A stretch of DNA of 64,000 nucleotides, from positions 49,403 to 113,402 of the forward strand of contig DULL01000066.1 of assembly GCA_012840395.1 (NCBI GenBank), given 5' to 3'. Both the position numbers and the translations under genes were made by a program. Shown here piece by piece: positions 37,001-46,106 of the stretch. This DNA is from Clostridiaceae bacterium. GTDB lineage: Bacteria; Bacillota; Clostridia; Acetivibrionales; DULL01. The stretch's first letter is position 1, and every line of letters starts with the position of its first letter. The notes below the pieces were generated by a model. That model was not told the DNA's origin. It made no database searches and saw only the letters and a list, made by a program, of their open reading frames with translations.

Positions 37001-37645
37001 TATAATGAAAAAAGAAAAGAAAGAGATGACAGCATTGCTTTATATGAAAGTGCAAGAAATACATATGCATCTGTTAAAAAGAATTTTGACATATGGGTAG
37101 GACTTATAAAAGAGTACAAGGAATATAGCCGTAAATGTGACATGCTTGAACATATACAAAAACTTTTAAGAGGAAACAGTTTTGTTGAGTTTGTTGCTGA
37201 AGAGAGATTGAGATATATAGCAAAAGAAGCTTCCCAAACTCTTGGAATACTGACCAAATACAGGTATGCACTGGAATTGGATTCTGAAAGCGGTTTTGTT
37301 ATAAGAGACAATATGCAGGGTGGCATCCACAGACTGGTAACATCCCTTTCCGGCGGTGAAACGTTTTTAACATCCTTATCTCTCGCCCTTGCTTTGTCAA
37401 AGCAAATACAATTGAAAGGACAGAGTCCTTTGGAATTCTTTTTTCTTGACGAAGGTTTTGGTACACTTGACGGAAACTTGCTAGATACGGTAATCGATTC
37501 ACTGGAAAGGATAAGTTCCTCTGATAGGGTAATCGGGCTGATAAGCCATATTCCTGAAGTTAAAAACAGGGTAGCAAGAAGACTGATAGTAGAACCTCCA
37601 ACTTCTGAGGGAGTGGGAACCCGTGTTTACATAGAAAAAGCGTAG
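34034..37645 (+). CDS. sbcC: Exonuclease SbcCD subunit C (SMC-like ATPase)
   Basis: 1203 residues. TTG 34034 is chosen because AGGAG (34021-34025) lies 8 nt upstream; the in-frame GTG 34025 overlaps it. The split ATPase has Walker A GPTGSGKSTVLDAITLALYG at the N-terminus, and ABC signature SLSGGETFLTSL and Walker B FFLDEGFGTLD at the C-terminus. Two very long coiled coils flank a zinc-hook CPVCGS near residue 595, which dimerises the molecule. The Q-loop region VVLPQNKFQEFLFLEK is typical. It powers and tethers SbcD in repair of palindromes and double-strand breaks. A terminator follows. Confidence 0.96.
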   Translation: MRPRYLEIEGLQSFKEVQKVDFDKLGETGLFGIFGPTGSGKSTVLDAITLALYGNVQRALRGTHGIMNIYSDNLRVVYTFDLQKDKLRKTYKVERVYKRKKGSENFIEVKLARLSDITGEGNVIIADKPSEVTSKVEELLGLNLDDFTRSVVLPQNKFQEFLFLEKSKRREMLERIFYLEEYGRNLSEKVNRKLNATKNKLSNIEGALSALGDISEKSLIEAEKKVQEARDLKEKVDKELKNLELNLNQAREVWDLVKELNFILEKEETYISKQPEIDLMKKQYEESMKAEGLKELIEQYRSTGKKLYDTVSQLDTLLQEINNTENVLKDIRKHYEICKKSFDEEIPRLVELKTKLESALELRKEADDLEKKLKVLREEYVSLKLKIESKEKEIHKKKTDLSECENKIQEYSKTIENLKVDIDYRSQVQAALRIQDETEALRKEKDRHEILVKELTKKTEILEEKLAVIELEKNKELSLLEGLKNEQIAQKNSKPDDRDNILKDINTYHNIKAICQSLKYKRKDIDDLKVVSEEVHRNIEQYIIKYNEAEKYRDSLYEELEKLKTDAEQARKEYEKNSAYILALNLKKGEPCPVCGSVNHPAPASAHNNMQEMDVLEEKLKDIRENLGSLEIKARESDSECIKLKEQLEGLRNKLKQTREEISKKENEYEALASNLPENIRSINPEQMDYELEKINNNNLSRLKAVDEWENNINALEKKIADLNNTVSRYLADENGIKAELRVNRENLAQEKNRLKASSEQYTGKLSEMNAIKNRLGIADIITEIRRIEENDRKVEALRKNIENQQNRSKEIRENIEKLTWEKQEMLTRYSALEADGKTISSQKKEKEERITLLAGQGDIYAQLANVEEKIIRIQQEEKKYFELISKTEAKYNELNTQRAALENQKSLYEKYLNVEKQQLYNALEEKGFTSIEQAEKSIIPQNERDKMAEIIKDYEQARINLKANRELLQKKLNGRSISESEWDDINGRYNEKRKERDDSIALYESARNTYASVKKNFDIWVGLIKEYKEYSRKCDMLEHIQKLLRGNSFVEFVAEERLRYIAKEASQTLGILTKYRYALELDSESGFVIRDNMQGGIHRLVTSLSGGETFLTSLSLALALSKQIQLKGQSPLEFFFLDEGFGTLDGNLLDTVIDSLERISSSDRVIGLISHIPEVKNRVARRLIVEPPTSEGVGTRVYIEKA

Positions 37646-37673
37646 GGACAGTCCTGCATTTTTTACATTTTTC

Positions 37674-37706
37674 GGGAACGTTCTTTATTGAATGTTCCCT
37701 TTATAT
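37674..37706 (+). terminator. Intrinsic terminator after sbcC
   Basis: GGGAACGTTC (37674-37683) pairs with GAATGTTCCC (37690-37699), ten pairs with one wobble, followed by TTTATAT. Confidence 0.7.
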
Positions 37707-37892
37707 ATATGTTTATTTCATATTGCATTTCATTTCGCATAACTTTTTCAAAAGACTTTTTAAGTTTTTTATGTAAAAATTGGCCATCTCAGTTATTTAA
37801 TTCAGTACCCAAAATCGGTCTTTAATATTTAAAAATTATGTTATAATATTATGTATAGTGTCGAAAAAAGCATGTTTTTGGAGTGTATTTTT

Positions 37893-39098
37893 GTGAGCAA
37901 AACATATAAATTGAAAAAACCATATAAATTAATACTGGCTTTGTGCCTGATTACTGCGGTGGTACTTGTTGCATGCAGCATGTATATAAATTATTCTAAA
38001 CAAAACGGTGAGGATAATATATCCCAAAATGATATTAAAAATAATGGTTCGGAGAATCAAAACCTGGAGAATAATAATACAATCGAGGACAATACTGCAA
38101 ATGATAATACAAACACCAATGATACAGAGAATAATGAGACAGAGAATAATGACTCATCGAATGATAATGAAACACGTCCTCCTATTGACTTATCTGTGGT
38201 AAAGCCTAATGAATCAGGCAAAATTATGGTGGTTATGTTTCATAACTTTATTAAAGAATATAAATCAGGAGATAAAGAGTTTACAACTACATTTGATGAA
38301 TTCAGGAAGTTGCTTGATACTTTATATGAAAAGGATTATAGATTAATAAGCCTGAGTGATTATTTAAACAATAATATTTCTGTACCGGCAGGATTTATAC
38401 CTATGGTATTTACCTTTGATGATGGTACAAGCGGCCAGTTTAATTTGATAGAAAAAGACGGTACACTTGTTGCTAATCCTGATTCTGCCGTTGGTATTTT
38501 AGAGGAATTCAATAAAACGCATCCCGATTTTGGCCTAAAGGGTACCTTCTTTGTAAATCTGGGGCTTAACACTTTTCCCGGAGCCGGAACTCTTACCCAA
38601 AGATTGGAGTATCTTATAAATAAAGGTTTTGAAATCGGAAATCATACCTATACTCATATAAGGCTTAACGAAGCGAAAACAGCCGAAGAAGTACAAAGGG
38701 AAATAGGTGGAAACTACAAAAAAATGCTTGAATTAGTTCCCGGATATAAGATGTCATTATTTTCACTGCCATATGGACTTCCTGCTTCAGACTTAAGAAA
38801 TTTTGTTATAGAGGGCGAGTTTGAAGGTATTAAGTATCAAAACAAAGTAATAGTCGAAGTTGGTGCCAATCCGGCATTATCACCTGTCAGCAAGGATTTT
38901 AATCCTCTTTCTACACCCCGGGTTAGGTCTCAGGGGATAGAACCTGTTTACATGGATTTGACCTGGTGGCTTGAAAATCTTTCCAGAGAAGAACAGTATG
39001 TAAGCGACGGAGATCCTGACACCATCACTGTGCCAAAAGAAAGAGAACATTTAATTGATAAAAGCAAACTGGAAGGACGTAATTTGATTATATACTAG
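37893..39098 (+). CDS. Polysaccharide deacetylase family lipoprotein
   Basis: 401 residues if GTG 37893 is used; GGAG (37880-37883) is 9 nt upstream, and an ATG at 37851 lacks a site. A basic N-terminus, hydrophobic stretch and LVAC lipobox suggest lipid anchoring outside the cell. An Asn/Asp/Glu-rich linker of about 60 residues (NNNTIEDNTANDNTNTND) follows. The catalytic NodB-like domain runs from about 115: MVVMFHNF, FTFDDGTSGQF (metal-binding DD), LKGTFFVNLG, and EIGNHTYTHIRL (His ligands). It probably removes acetyl groups from cell-wall or exopolysaccharide sugars. The region around SVSK-rich TPRVRSQG at the end is unassigned. Confidence 0.85.
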   Translation: MSKTYKLKKPYKLILALCLITAVVLVACSMYINYSKQNGEDNISQNDIKNNGSENQNLENNNTIEDNTANDNTNTNDTENNETENNDSSNDNETRPPIDLSVVKPNESGKIMVVMFHNFIKEYKSGDKEFTTTFDEFRKLLDTLYEKDYRLISLSDYLNNNISVPAGFIPMVFTFDDGTSGQFNLIEKDGTLVANPDSAVGILEEFNKTHPDFGLKGTFFVNLGLNTFPGAGTLTQRLEYLINKGFEIGNHTYTHIRLNEAKTAEEVQREIGGNYKKMLELVPGYKMSLFSLPYGLPASDLRNFVIEGEFEGIKYQNKVIVEVGANPALSPVSKDFNPLSTPRVRSQGIEPVYMDLTWWLENLSREEQYVSDGDPDTITVPKEREHLIDKSKLEGRNLIIY

Positions 39099-39170
39099 AT
39101 TTCTAATCGCACACTGGATTTACCGGTATTTCCTGATGCTAGTATATCACACCTAATTTTGGCATTTGAT

Positions 39171-39198
39171 TTGCATATTTGAATATATGTGTTATAAT
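39171..39198 (+). promoter_or_regulatory. Promoter-like site in the 370-nt gap before the small basic protein gene
   Basis: TTGCAT (39171-39176) and TATAAT (39193-39198) are 16 nt apart, about 270 nt ahead of the next start codon. The rest of the gap (39199-39455) is A+T-rich; I see no further structure in it. Confidence 0.5.
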
Positions 39199-39467
39199 AA
39201 ATATATATATATATTATATATAAGTTCTCAAGCATTTTCATAAATAGCGGGAATATAGGACATTATTAACAGCAATAATCATACTACAATTAAGTTTATG
39301 CTAATTGCATTGTCAAAGTGAATTATTCTGAGATAATTTGTTATAAAACAATGCTATTTAAAAACATGCTTTTTTAATTTGTAGTATGTATTAGTTTGTA
39401 CTAGTTTATTTTTCATTATCAACTGATTGATATTATTTATTATTATTATAATTAGGGAGTGTTATAT

Positions 39468-39779
39468 ATGGCAAAGGGTGCACCAAAAAAAATTCAGACA
39501 GATGCTGATGTAAAGAAAAAGGCTGTAAAACTGGTTATTGCTCACATGAAGAAAAAACTACCAGAAAATACTATGGGTCTGGATCTAGTGCTAAATTGGA
39601 TTGCAGATATGGAAGAAATATTGAATAAAGATGAGTTTGAATTGCTGGAATATATCGATATGAGGAAAAGACTAAATGATGTTATTGAACGTACTTTAGA
39701 TGAAGAATTACGATTTAAGCTCAGAGATTCATGGTATAGTTTCGGAAAGGCACTAGATAGAAAAGTTAAACGGCATTAA
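39468..39779 (+). CDS. Small conserved-looking basic protein, function unknown
   Basis: 103 residues from ATG 39468, 8 nt after GGGAG. The N-terminus is Lys-rich (MAKGAPKKIQTDADVKKKAV). The rest is predicted helical with alternating charges (LVIAHMKKKLPENTMG, WIADMEEILNKDEFELLEYI, MRKRLNDVIERTLDEELRF). There are no Cys, no membrane helices and no motif I recognise. The basic head could bind nucleic acid, but this is only a guess. It is monocistronic, with its own promoter-like site and a strong terminator, so it is likely a real, independently controlled gene. Confidence 0.7.
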   Translation: MAKGAPKKIQTDADVKKKAVKLVIAHMKKKLPENTMGLDLVLNWIADMEEILNKDEFELLEYIDMRKRLNDVIERTLDEELRFKLRDSWYSFGKALDRKVKRH

Positions 39780-39877
39780 CAGGCATTATTAATTAAATTA
39801 AGTGTTATGTACCTTAAATAAAGTATCAATATTAAAAATAATAATGTATCAGTTTAATCAATAATTTACCATTATCA

Positions 39878-39908
39878 AAAAGGAACCTGAAAAAAGGTTC
39901 CTTTTAAG
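39878..39908 (+). terminator. Intrinsic terminator after the small basic protein gene
   Basis: AAAAGGAACCT (39878-39888) pairs perfectly with AGGTTCCTTTT (39895-39905) around GAAAAA. Confidence 0.85.
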
Positions 39909-40000
39909 TTTTTCATAAGGATTACAGCAAAAATACTCTTTAATGGAAATATTATACATTTAAAAGGAAATATTATATTATTACCTTTGAGGTGATTTTC

Positions 40001-40189
40001 ATGCTTATTAGATACATTTCATTCAAGAGAAAAAGCAGCGATAAAATTCTTACAGAAAAAATTCAAAGAGAGCTTACTCAATCTCTGAAAAATAAGGGTA
40101 TTGGTGTTTCTAAAATTACCATTAATTATGATTCAGATGCTTTAAATATTAGTGTGTACATAGATGAAAAAGCATATAACTTTTGTTAA
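40001..40189 (+). CDS. 62-residue hypothetical protein
   Basis: From ATG 40001 with GAGGTGA (39989-39995) in good position. The sequence starts MLIRYISFKRKSSDKILTEK, continues with a basic amphipathic stretch (IQRELTQSLKNKGIGVSK) and ends ISVYIDEKAYNFC. No domain is recognised. The alternation of a helix and short beta-like strands suggests a small folded domain. The well-placed ribosome site and the convergent terminator after it support a true gene. Confidence 0.6.
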   Translation: MLIRYISFKRKSSDKILTEKIQRELTQSLKNKGIGVSKITINYDSDALNISVYIDEKAYNFC

Positions 40190-40244
40190 CATACTTATTT
40201 CGTTTATAAATTCGACGGTATCATACAAATTTCAAATTACATAA

Positions 40245-40275
40245 TTCAGCTCACGTTTAAAAAACGTGAGCTGAA
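40245..40275. terminator. Bidirectional terminator between the 62-aa gene and argH
   Basis: TTCAGCTCACGTTT (40245-40258) and AAACGTGAGCTGAA (40262-40275) form a perfect 14-bp stem with an AAA loop between two convergent genes. T-runs on either side are weak. Confidence 0.7.
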
Positions 40276-40299
40276 ATTGAAAGAAAATTGACAGGTTGA

Positions 40300-41682
40300 T
40301 TAATACTGCAGTTGTTCAATAAATTTATAGCCACTCTCGATTGTTTCTTTTACTCTGTTTCCTGCAGGACCTCCTGGAACATTTCTGCTTGATACGCATT
40401 TTTCCAGGCTTATTTCTTCATAAATGTCATGGTCAATTTTATCTGAAAAACTCTTTAATTCGTCTAAAGAAAGTTCTTCAATAGCCTTTTGTTGTTGAAT
40501 ACAATAAAAAACCATTTTACCAACAATTTCATGGGCACTTCTGAAAGGTATACCTTTTTTCACAAGATAATCTGCAACATCAGTTGCGTTAATAAAACCA
40601 CCCTGAGCTGCTTTATGCATTTTATCTTTGTTTATTCTCAAGGTATTTAGCATATTAGTAAATACGGGTATACACATTTTTACAGTATCGATGGAATCAA
40701 AAATGCTTTCTTTATCTTCCTGCATATCCTTGTTATAAGCAAGGGGAAGTGCTTTCATTACAGTAAGCAATGCCATAAGATTTCCATAAACCCTTCCTGT
40801 TTTGCCTCTTACAAGTTCTGCCACATCAGGGTTCTTTTTCTGAGGCATTATGCTGCTTCCTGTACTGTAAGCGTCGTCCAGCTCAATAAATGAAAACTCA
40901 TGAGAGGACCAGAGTATAATTTCTTCACTAAATCTGCTAAGATGCATCATTAAAATAGAAAGGCAGGAAGCCATCTCAATTACAAAATCTCTGTCACTGA
41001 CTCCGTCAAGGCTGTTTTCTGTAATAGCATCGAATCCGAGTTCCTCAGCTACCATATTTCTGTCAAGTTTATAGGTTGTTCCTGCAAGGGCACATGAACC
41101 AAGAGGCATAATATTTATTCTTTTTAGGCAATCCAGTAATCGCTCAATGTCTCTTCTGAACATCTGAAAGTATGCCATAATATGATGGGAAAAGGTTATG
41201 GGTTGAGCCCTTTGAAGATGGGTATAGCCGGGCATTATTGTGTCAATATGATTTTCTGCAATATGAAGCAGGGTTCTTTCCAGTTCTGATAGCATATTAA
41301 TAATGTTCTTGGTTTCATTCCGGAGGTACATCCTTATATCGAGTGCAACCTGGTCATTGCGGCTTCTTGCTGTATGCAGTTTTTTACCTGGTTCACCGAT
41401 CCTGGAAATAAGGATTTTTTCAATATTCATATGAATATCTTCGGCATCAACCTCAAACTCAATACTTCCTTTTTCTATATCTGACAATATCTCAAGAAGG
41501 GTCTTTTGTATAAGTTCAGAATCTTCTTCTGGAATAATATTGCACTTTCCCAGCATTTTTGCATGGGCTATACTTCCTTCAATATCTTCCTTATACATTC
41601 TGCTGTCAAAACTAATGGAGGAATTAAAATCATCCACAGATTTATCAGTACTTTTCTGGAATCTTCCGCCCCAAAGTTTCAT
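40300..41682 (-). CDS. argH: Argininosuccinate lyase
   Basis: 460 residues; the start ATG at 41682 follows GAGGTGG on the minus strand. The enzyme splits argininosuccinate to arginine and fumarate, the last step of arginine synthesis. Markers: [33 protein letters not shown], the catalytic-His region [17 protein letters not shown], and the mobile fumarase-family loop [16 protein letters not shown]. The last residues FIEQLQY are ordinary for the family. It lies 69 nt downstream of argG and is probably co-transcribed. Confidence 0.96.
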   Translation of the reverse strand: MKLWGGRFQKSTDKSVDDFNSSISFDSRMYKEDIEGSIAHAKMLGKCNIIPEEDSELIQKTLLEILSDIEKGSIEFEVDAEDIHMNIEKILISRIGEPGKKLHTARSRNDQVALDIRMYLRNETKNIINMLSELERTLLHIAENHIDTIMPGYTHLQRAQPITFSHHIMAYFQMFRRDIERLLDCLKRINIMPLGSCALAGTTYKLDRNMVAEELGFDAITENSLDGVSDRDFVIEMASCLSILMMHLSRFSEEIILWSSHEFSFIELDDAYSTGSSIMPQKKNPDVAELVRGKTGRVYGNLMALLTVMKALPLAYNKDMQEDKESIFDSIDTVKMCIPVFTNMLNTLRINKDKMHKAAQGGFINATDVADYLVKKGIPFRSAHEIVGKMVFYCIQQQKAIEELSLDELKSFSDKIDHDIYEEISLEKCVSSRNVPGGPAGNRVKETIESGYKFIEQLQY

Positions 41683-41750
41683 ATGCCACCTCATGAACAA
41701 ATATTTTATATTGCAATCTTTATTGATGAATGCAATCTCTTATTAAAAAA

Positions 41751-42980
41751 TTATTTATTACTGCCATCCTTTTTGTTATTCCTCAGCATTAGGGCTCTGA
41801 CCTTCATAGGCAAACCAAACAGGTTAATAAACCCTTCAGCATCTTTCTGGTTGTAAACTTCGTCTCTTCCAAAGGTAGAAAGCTCTTCATTGTAAAGGGA
41901 ATAGTCGGACTTGGCACCTGCAGGCATGCAGTTTCCTTTATATAGTTTCATTCTTACTGTTCCGGTTACAGTTTCCTGAGTCACATCAACAAATGCAGAT
42001 ATTGCTTCTCTGAGTGGTGTGTACCATTGTCCGTAATAAACCAGTTCGGCAAATCTTTGGGCAACAATATCTTTATAATGCAGAGTATCCCTGTCAAGGC
42101 ATAGTAACTCTAATTCTCTGTGTGCGGCATACAGGACTGTTCCCGCAGGAGTTTCATATACCCCTCTGGATTTCATACCCACAAGCCTGTTCTCTACTAT
42201 GTCTGCAATACCTACACCATTTTCTCCTGCAAGTTTGTTAAGCACTTCAATCAATTCTACAGGTCCATACTCAACACCGTTTACTTTCTTGGGAATACCT
42301 TTTTCAAAATATATTTCTACATAAGCTGGCTTATCCGGTGCTTTTTCAGGAGGAACCATAAGCTTAAGCAGCTTATCATACTGAGGTTCATTCCAAGGGT
42401 CTTCCAGATCTGATCCCTCGTGGCTTAAATGCCACAAGTTCCTGTCCATGCTGTAGTTATCCTTTTTTGTAACTGGTATCTGAATATTTCTTGCTTGAGC
42501 ATAATCGATGGCATCTTCTCTTGATTTAATATTCCATATTCTCCACGGAGCTATTATTTTGAGATGTGGTGCCAAAGCTTTTACTGTAAGCTCAAACCTT
42601 ACCTGGTCATTGCCTTTACCTGTAGCACCATGTGCAATAGCAGTAGCTCCTTCTTTTTCTGCAATTTCAACCAATCTCTTAGCAATTAATGGCCTTGCAA
42701 AAGAGGTACCCAGAAGGTATTTTCCTTCATAAATAGCGCCGGCCTTTAGAGTAGGAAAAATAAAATCAGTAACAAATTCTTCCTTTAAATCCTCAATGTA
42801 AATTTTACTTGCACCTGTTTTTATTGCCTTTTCATTCAGGTTGTCTAGCTCCTCTCCCTGACCTAAATCAGCTGCCATAGCTATTACTTCATAATTATAG
42901 TTTTCCTTTAACCAAGGTATGATAATAGATGTATCAAGTCCGCCGGAATAGGCTAGTACTACTTTTTCACTCTTTCCCAT
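41751..42980 (-). CDS. argG: Argininosuccinate synthase
   Basis: 409 residues, ATG at 42980 after GGAGGG. It joins citrulline and aspartate with ATP. Motifs: the N-type ATP pyrophosphatase P-loop [32 protein letters not shown] [34 protein letters not shown], and [18 protein letters not shown]. First gene of the argGH pair; its upstream region carries a promoter overlapped by an ARG-box-like site, so arginine repression by ArgR/AhrC is likely. Confidence 0.96.
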   Translation of the reverse strand: MGKSEKVVLAYSGGLDTSIIIPWLKENYNYEVIAMAADLGQGEELDNLNEKAIKTGASKIYIEDLKEEFVTDFIFPTLKAGAIYEGKYLLGTSFARPLIAKRLVEIAEKEGATAIAHGATGKGNDQVRFELTVKALAPHLKIIAPWRIWNIKSREDAIDYAQARNIQIPVTKKDNYSMDRNLWHLSHEGSDLEDPWNEPQYDKLLKLMVPPEKAPDKPAYVEIYFEKGIPKKVNGVEYGPVELIEVLNKLAGENGVGIADIVENRLVGMKSRGVYETPAGTVLYAAHRELELLCLDRDTLHYKDIVAQRFAELVYYGQWYTPLREAISAFVDVTQETVTGTVRMKLYKGNCMPAGAKSDYSLYNEELSTFGRDEVYNQKDAEGFINLFGLPMKVRALMLRNNKKDGSNK

Positions 42981-43028
42981 ACAAAACCCTCCAGTTATAT
43001 GTTAAAATATACTTATGTGATTCTACTA

Positions 43029-43057
43029 ATTATACATCTTACTGTATAATTATGCAA
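43029..43057 (-). promoter_or_regulatory. argG promoter with overlapping ARG-box-like operator
   Basis: On the minus strand TTGCAT (43057-43052) and TATAAT (43034-43029) are 17 nt apart. The sequence TGTATAATTATGCA at 43043-43056 lies over the -35 and spacer. It resembles the ArgR/AhrC box consensus, a near-palindromic TGnATAATTATnCA form. Arginine repressor bound there would block polymerase. Confidence 0.7.
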
Positions 43058-43170
43058 TATTTACTTAATACAATGCAAGAATATACAAATTGAATCACCA
43101 GTTAACATTATATCATTATATATTATATTAAAATAATTTACACAACTATTTGTTGAAGAAAAGAGAATCA

Positions 43171-43659
43171 ATGATGATTATAATGGGTATAGATCCTGGG
43201 TTTGCAATAACAGGGTATGGTATATTAAAATATACGGGAAACAGGTTTTCTCTTATAAAATATGGAGTCATAACTACGGAAGCATCTGAAAAATTTGCTG
43301 ACAGGTTAAAACTGCTGAGTGAAGGGATAAAGGTGCTGATTTCTGAGCATAAACCAGATGCTATTTGTATTGAAGAGCTATTTTTTAACAAAAATATAAA
43401 AACAGCTATAGCAGCGGCTCATGGAAGAGGTGTGGTATTGCTTTCTGCGGCAGAATCAGGAGCAAAAGTATTTGAATATACACCTTTACAGGTAAAACAA
43501 GCAGTTGTTGGATATGGCCATGCAGACAAAACACAGGTCCAGCAAATGGTGAGAATAATATTAAATCTTCAGGATATACCTAAACCGGATGATGCGGCAG
43601 ATGCACTGGCAGTTGCAATTTGTCACGCTCATTCTTACAGGATGAATAAACTTCTTTAG
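43171..43659 (+). CDS. ruvC: Holliday junction resolvase RuvC
   Basis: 162 residues from ATG 43171; the site AAAAGAGA upstream is weak, and TTG 43150 or ATG 43174/43183 are alternatives. The acidic catalytic set is present: [23 protein letters not shown], and the C-terminal [15 protein letters not shown]. RuvC cuts four-way DNA junctions migrated by RuvAB. ruvA follows after 50 nt and ruvB after that. It is divergent from argG. Confidence 0.93.
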   Translation: MMIIMGIDPGFAITGYGILKYTGNRFSLIKYGVITTEASEKFADRLKLLSEGIKVLISEHKPDAICIEELFFNKNIKTAIAAAHGRGVVLLSAAESGAKVFEYTPLQVKQAVVGYGHADKTQVQQMVRIILNLQDIPKPDDAADALAVAICHAHSYRMNKLL

Positions 43660-43709
43660 ACAAGCTTGAAATCATATAAATTTGTTTTAGAGATGAGGTA
43701 GCAACCAAT

Positions 43710-44312
43710 ATGTTTTCTTATATAAAAGGTACTCTAGTAGGAAAGTACGGAGATAATATAGTAGTTGAAAACAATGGTATTGGATACAAAATTCAGACTT
43801 CATTGACTACCATAGAAAATATAGGTATGGTAGGAAGTGAGGTAACAGTGTATACCTGCCTGAGTGCCAGGGAAGAAGCCATTAATCTATATGGTTTTAT
43901 TTCAAGAGAAGAACTTGCTCTTTTTGAACTATTAATTACAGTATCAGGAGTGGGGCCAAAAGCAGCAATATCTATTTTGTCTTCTATAACACCTTCAAAA
44001 TTCAGCCTTGCAGTTATAACAGATGATGTAAAAACTCTTACAAAAGTAAAAGGCATAGGGAATAAAACTGCCCAGAGAATAATTTTAGAACTTAAAGATA
44101 AAATTAAGAAAGAACAGTTAATATCTTCAACAGAGGAACAAGATTCAGAGATACCCGAAGTAAAAGATTCAAGGATATCAGAAGCAATTAGTGCCCTTAT
44201 GGTTTTGGGATATACGGCAATTGAAGCAAGTCGTGCCGTGTCTGCTGTTTATTCTGAAGATATGGACCTGGAAACCATTATACGGAACTCATTGAAAGGT
44301 CTGGTAAAGTAG
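43710..44312 (+). CDS. ruvA: Holliday junction DNA helicase subunit RuvA
   Basis: 200 residues; GAGGTAG precedes ATG 43710. The OB-fold start MFSYIKGTLVGKYGDNIVVE, helix-hairpin-helix motifs ISVSGVGPKAA-like TVSGVGPKAAISIL and VKGIGNKTAQRIIL, and the C-terminal RuvB-binding domain (ISEAISALMVLGYTAIEASRAV) are all there. A tetramer holds the four-way junction in square form. Co-transcribed with ruvC and ruvB. Confidence 0.96.
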   Translation: MFSYIKGTLVGKYGDNIVVENNGIGYKIQTSLTTIENIGMVGSEVTVYTCLSAREEAINLYGFISREELALFELLITVSGVGPKAAISILSSITPSKFSLAVITDDVKTLTKVKGIGNKTAQRIILELKDKIKKEQLISSTEEQDSEIPEVKDSRISEAISALMVLGYTAIEASRAVSAVYSEDMDLETIIRNSLKGLVK

Positions 44313-44393
44313 TTTGATGTGTTAATTATTTGATGGGCAAATAACAAATGTATAAATATAGATATAGATTAATTTGCAGGAGAGTAAGTACAA

Positions 44394-45389
44394 ATGAATA
44401 ATGACAGACTAATAGGATGTGAATTAAGAGAAGAAGATTTTGATGAAACAAACTTAAGGCCTAGATGGTTCAGTGAATATATAGGGCAAACAAAGGTTAA
44501 GGAAAATTTAATGGTATTTATAGAGGCAGCCAAGCAAAGGAAAGAAGCCCTTGACCATGTACTTCTTTATGGCCCTCCAGGACTTGGAAAGACAACACTT
44601 GCAGGAGTAATCGCATCAGAACTGGGGGTAAATATAAGAATTACATCCGGACCTGCCATTGAAAAACCAGGAGATTTAGCTGCTATACTTACCAACCTTG
44701 GCAGCTATGATGTACTCTTTATTGATGAAATACACAGATTAAACAGGAGCGTGGAAGAAATTCTTTATCCTGCCATGGAAGACTATGCCCTTGATATAAT
44801 TATCGGAAAGGGGCCAAGTGCCAGATCAATCAGGCTTGATCTTCCAAAATTCACATTAATAGGTGCCACTACCAGGGCTGGTCTTCTTACTTCTCCCTTA
44901 AGGGACAGATTTGGTGTTATTAACAGGCTTGAACTCTATTCTACAGATGAACTAAAACAAATTATTAAAAGATCTGCCTCCATATTAAAAGTAGGTATTA
45001 GCGATGAAGGAGCTGAAGAAATAGCCAAACGTTCCCGGGGAACACCCAGAGTTGCAAACAGGTTGTTAAAACGTGTCAGGGATTTTGCTCAGGTAAAAGG
45101 TAATGGATATATTGATGGCGCTGCCGCTGTAATGGGATTGAATGCTCTTGATATAGATCCCATAGGTCTTGATGGGGTTGATACAAACATGCTTCTATGC
45201 ATAATCCATAAATTTGGCGGAGGACCGGTGGGACTTGAGACTTTGGCTGCGTCAATCGGAGAGGAAACTGATACTATAGAGGATGTTTATGAACCCTATC
45301 TGCTTCAGTTAGGTTTTATCAGCAAGACTCCCAGGGGTAGAATAGCTACTAAGGCTGCCTATGATCATTTTGGGATAAAATATAATTAG
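44394..45389 (+). CDS. ruvB: Holliday junction branch-migration ATPase RuvB
   Basis: 331 residues, AGGAGAG ahead of ATG 44394. AAA+ motifs: [18 protein letters not shown], Walker [19 protein letters not shown], Walker [17 protein letters not shown], sensor [20 protein letters not shown], and the arginine-finger/winged-helix part [17 protein letters not shown] to [20 protein letters not shown]. The hexamer pumps DNA through RuvA. Intact and normal in length. Confidence 0.97.
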   Translation: MNNDRLIGCELREEDFDETNLRPRWFSEYIGQTKVKENLMVFIEAAKQRKEALDHVLLYGPPGLGKTTLAGVIASELGVNIRITSGPAIEKPGDLAAILTNLGSYDVLFIDEIHRLNRSVEEILYPAMEDYALDIIIGKGPSARSIRLDLPKFTLIGATTRAGLLTSPLRDRFGVINRLELYSTDELKQIIKRSASILKVGISDEGAEEIAKRSRGTPRVANRLLKRVRDFAQVKGNGYIDGAAAVMGLNALDIDPIGLDGVDTNMLLCIIHKFGGGPVGLETLAASIGEETDTIEDVYEPYLLQLGFISKTPRGRIATKAAYDHFGIKYN

Positions 45390-45415
45390 ACGGAATTTAT
45401 TGGGCGGAGGTAACT

Positions 45416-45955
45416 ATGAAACTTTTACTGCATATATGCTGTGGACCTTGTGCTGTATATCCTGTAGATGTATTGCAGAAGGAGAATATAGACTTTGAAG
45501 GAGTTTTTTTTAATCCAAATATACATCCTATAGAAGAGTTTATTAAGCGCAGAGATAATGCAAAGATACTTTCTGATATAAAAAATTTTCCTATAACTGT
45601 ATCAGATCAGTTTCAAGAGACCGATTGGCTTGGATTTACCGGTACCAGTGAAGAAAGGTGCAATATGTGTTACAGTTTGAGACTGGAAAGAGTTGCGCGG
45701 ATGGCAAAAGAGAAAGGATTTGATGCTTTTACTACAACTCTTCTGGTAAGTCCATATCAAAAACACGAACTGATAAAAGAACTTGGGGAAAAAATGGGGA
45801 CGACCTATGGAATTGATTTCTACTACAGGGATTTAAGAGAAGGATTCAGACAAGGACAACAACAAGCAAGAGAGCTTGGATTATACCGTCAAAAGTACTG
45901 TGGCTGTATCATTTCCAGGAGAGAGACTCCAGTAAAGTCAAAAGGAAGCAAATAG
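45416..45955 (+). CDS. queH: Epoxyqueuosine reductase QueH
   Basis: 179 residues; GGAGG precedes ATG 45416, 26 nt after ruvB. QueH performs the last step of queuosine formation in tRNA wobble position 34. The metal/cluster Cys pairs HICCGPCAVYPVD and RCNMCYSLRLERVA are visible, followed by FTTTLLVSPYQKHELI and YRDLREGFRQGQQQARELGLYRQKYCGCIIS. This pattern identifies the DUF208/QueH family used by anaerobes instead of QueG. It sits in the ruv operon, a frequent arrangement in Firmicutes. Confidence 0.93.
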   Translation: MKLLLHICCGPCAVYPVDVLQKENIDFEGVFFNPNIHPIEEFIKRRDNAKILSDIKNFPITVSDQFQETDWLGFTGTSEERCNMCYSLRLERVARMAKEKGFDAFTTTLLVSPYQKHELIKELGEKMGTTYGIDFYYRDLREGFRQGQQQARELGLYRQKYCGCIISRRETPVKSKGSK

Positions 45956-46106
45956 TTACGTTATTATTACAGAAGTATTAAATTTCAATAAAAAATTAGT
46001 ATATTATGCCAAAAATGCCGAAGTATAATGTAAAATAAATATACAAAATGTATCTTACAAAAAATACAAAAAGTGATACAAAAGATGAATACTAACGGGG
46101 GTCATA

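Noticed and set aside
37842..37847. TATAAT before the polysaccharide deacetylase gene as a promoter
   Set aside because: No acceptable -35 at 16-18 nt spacing.
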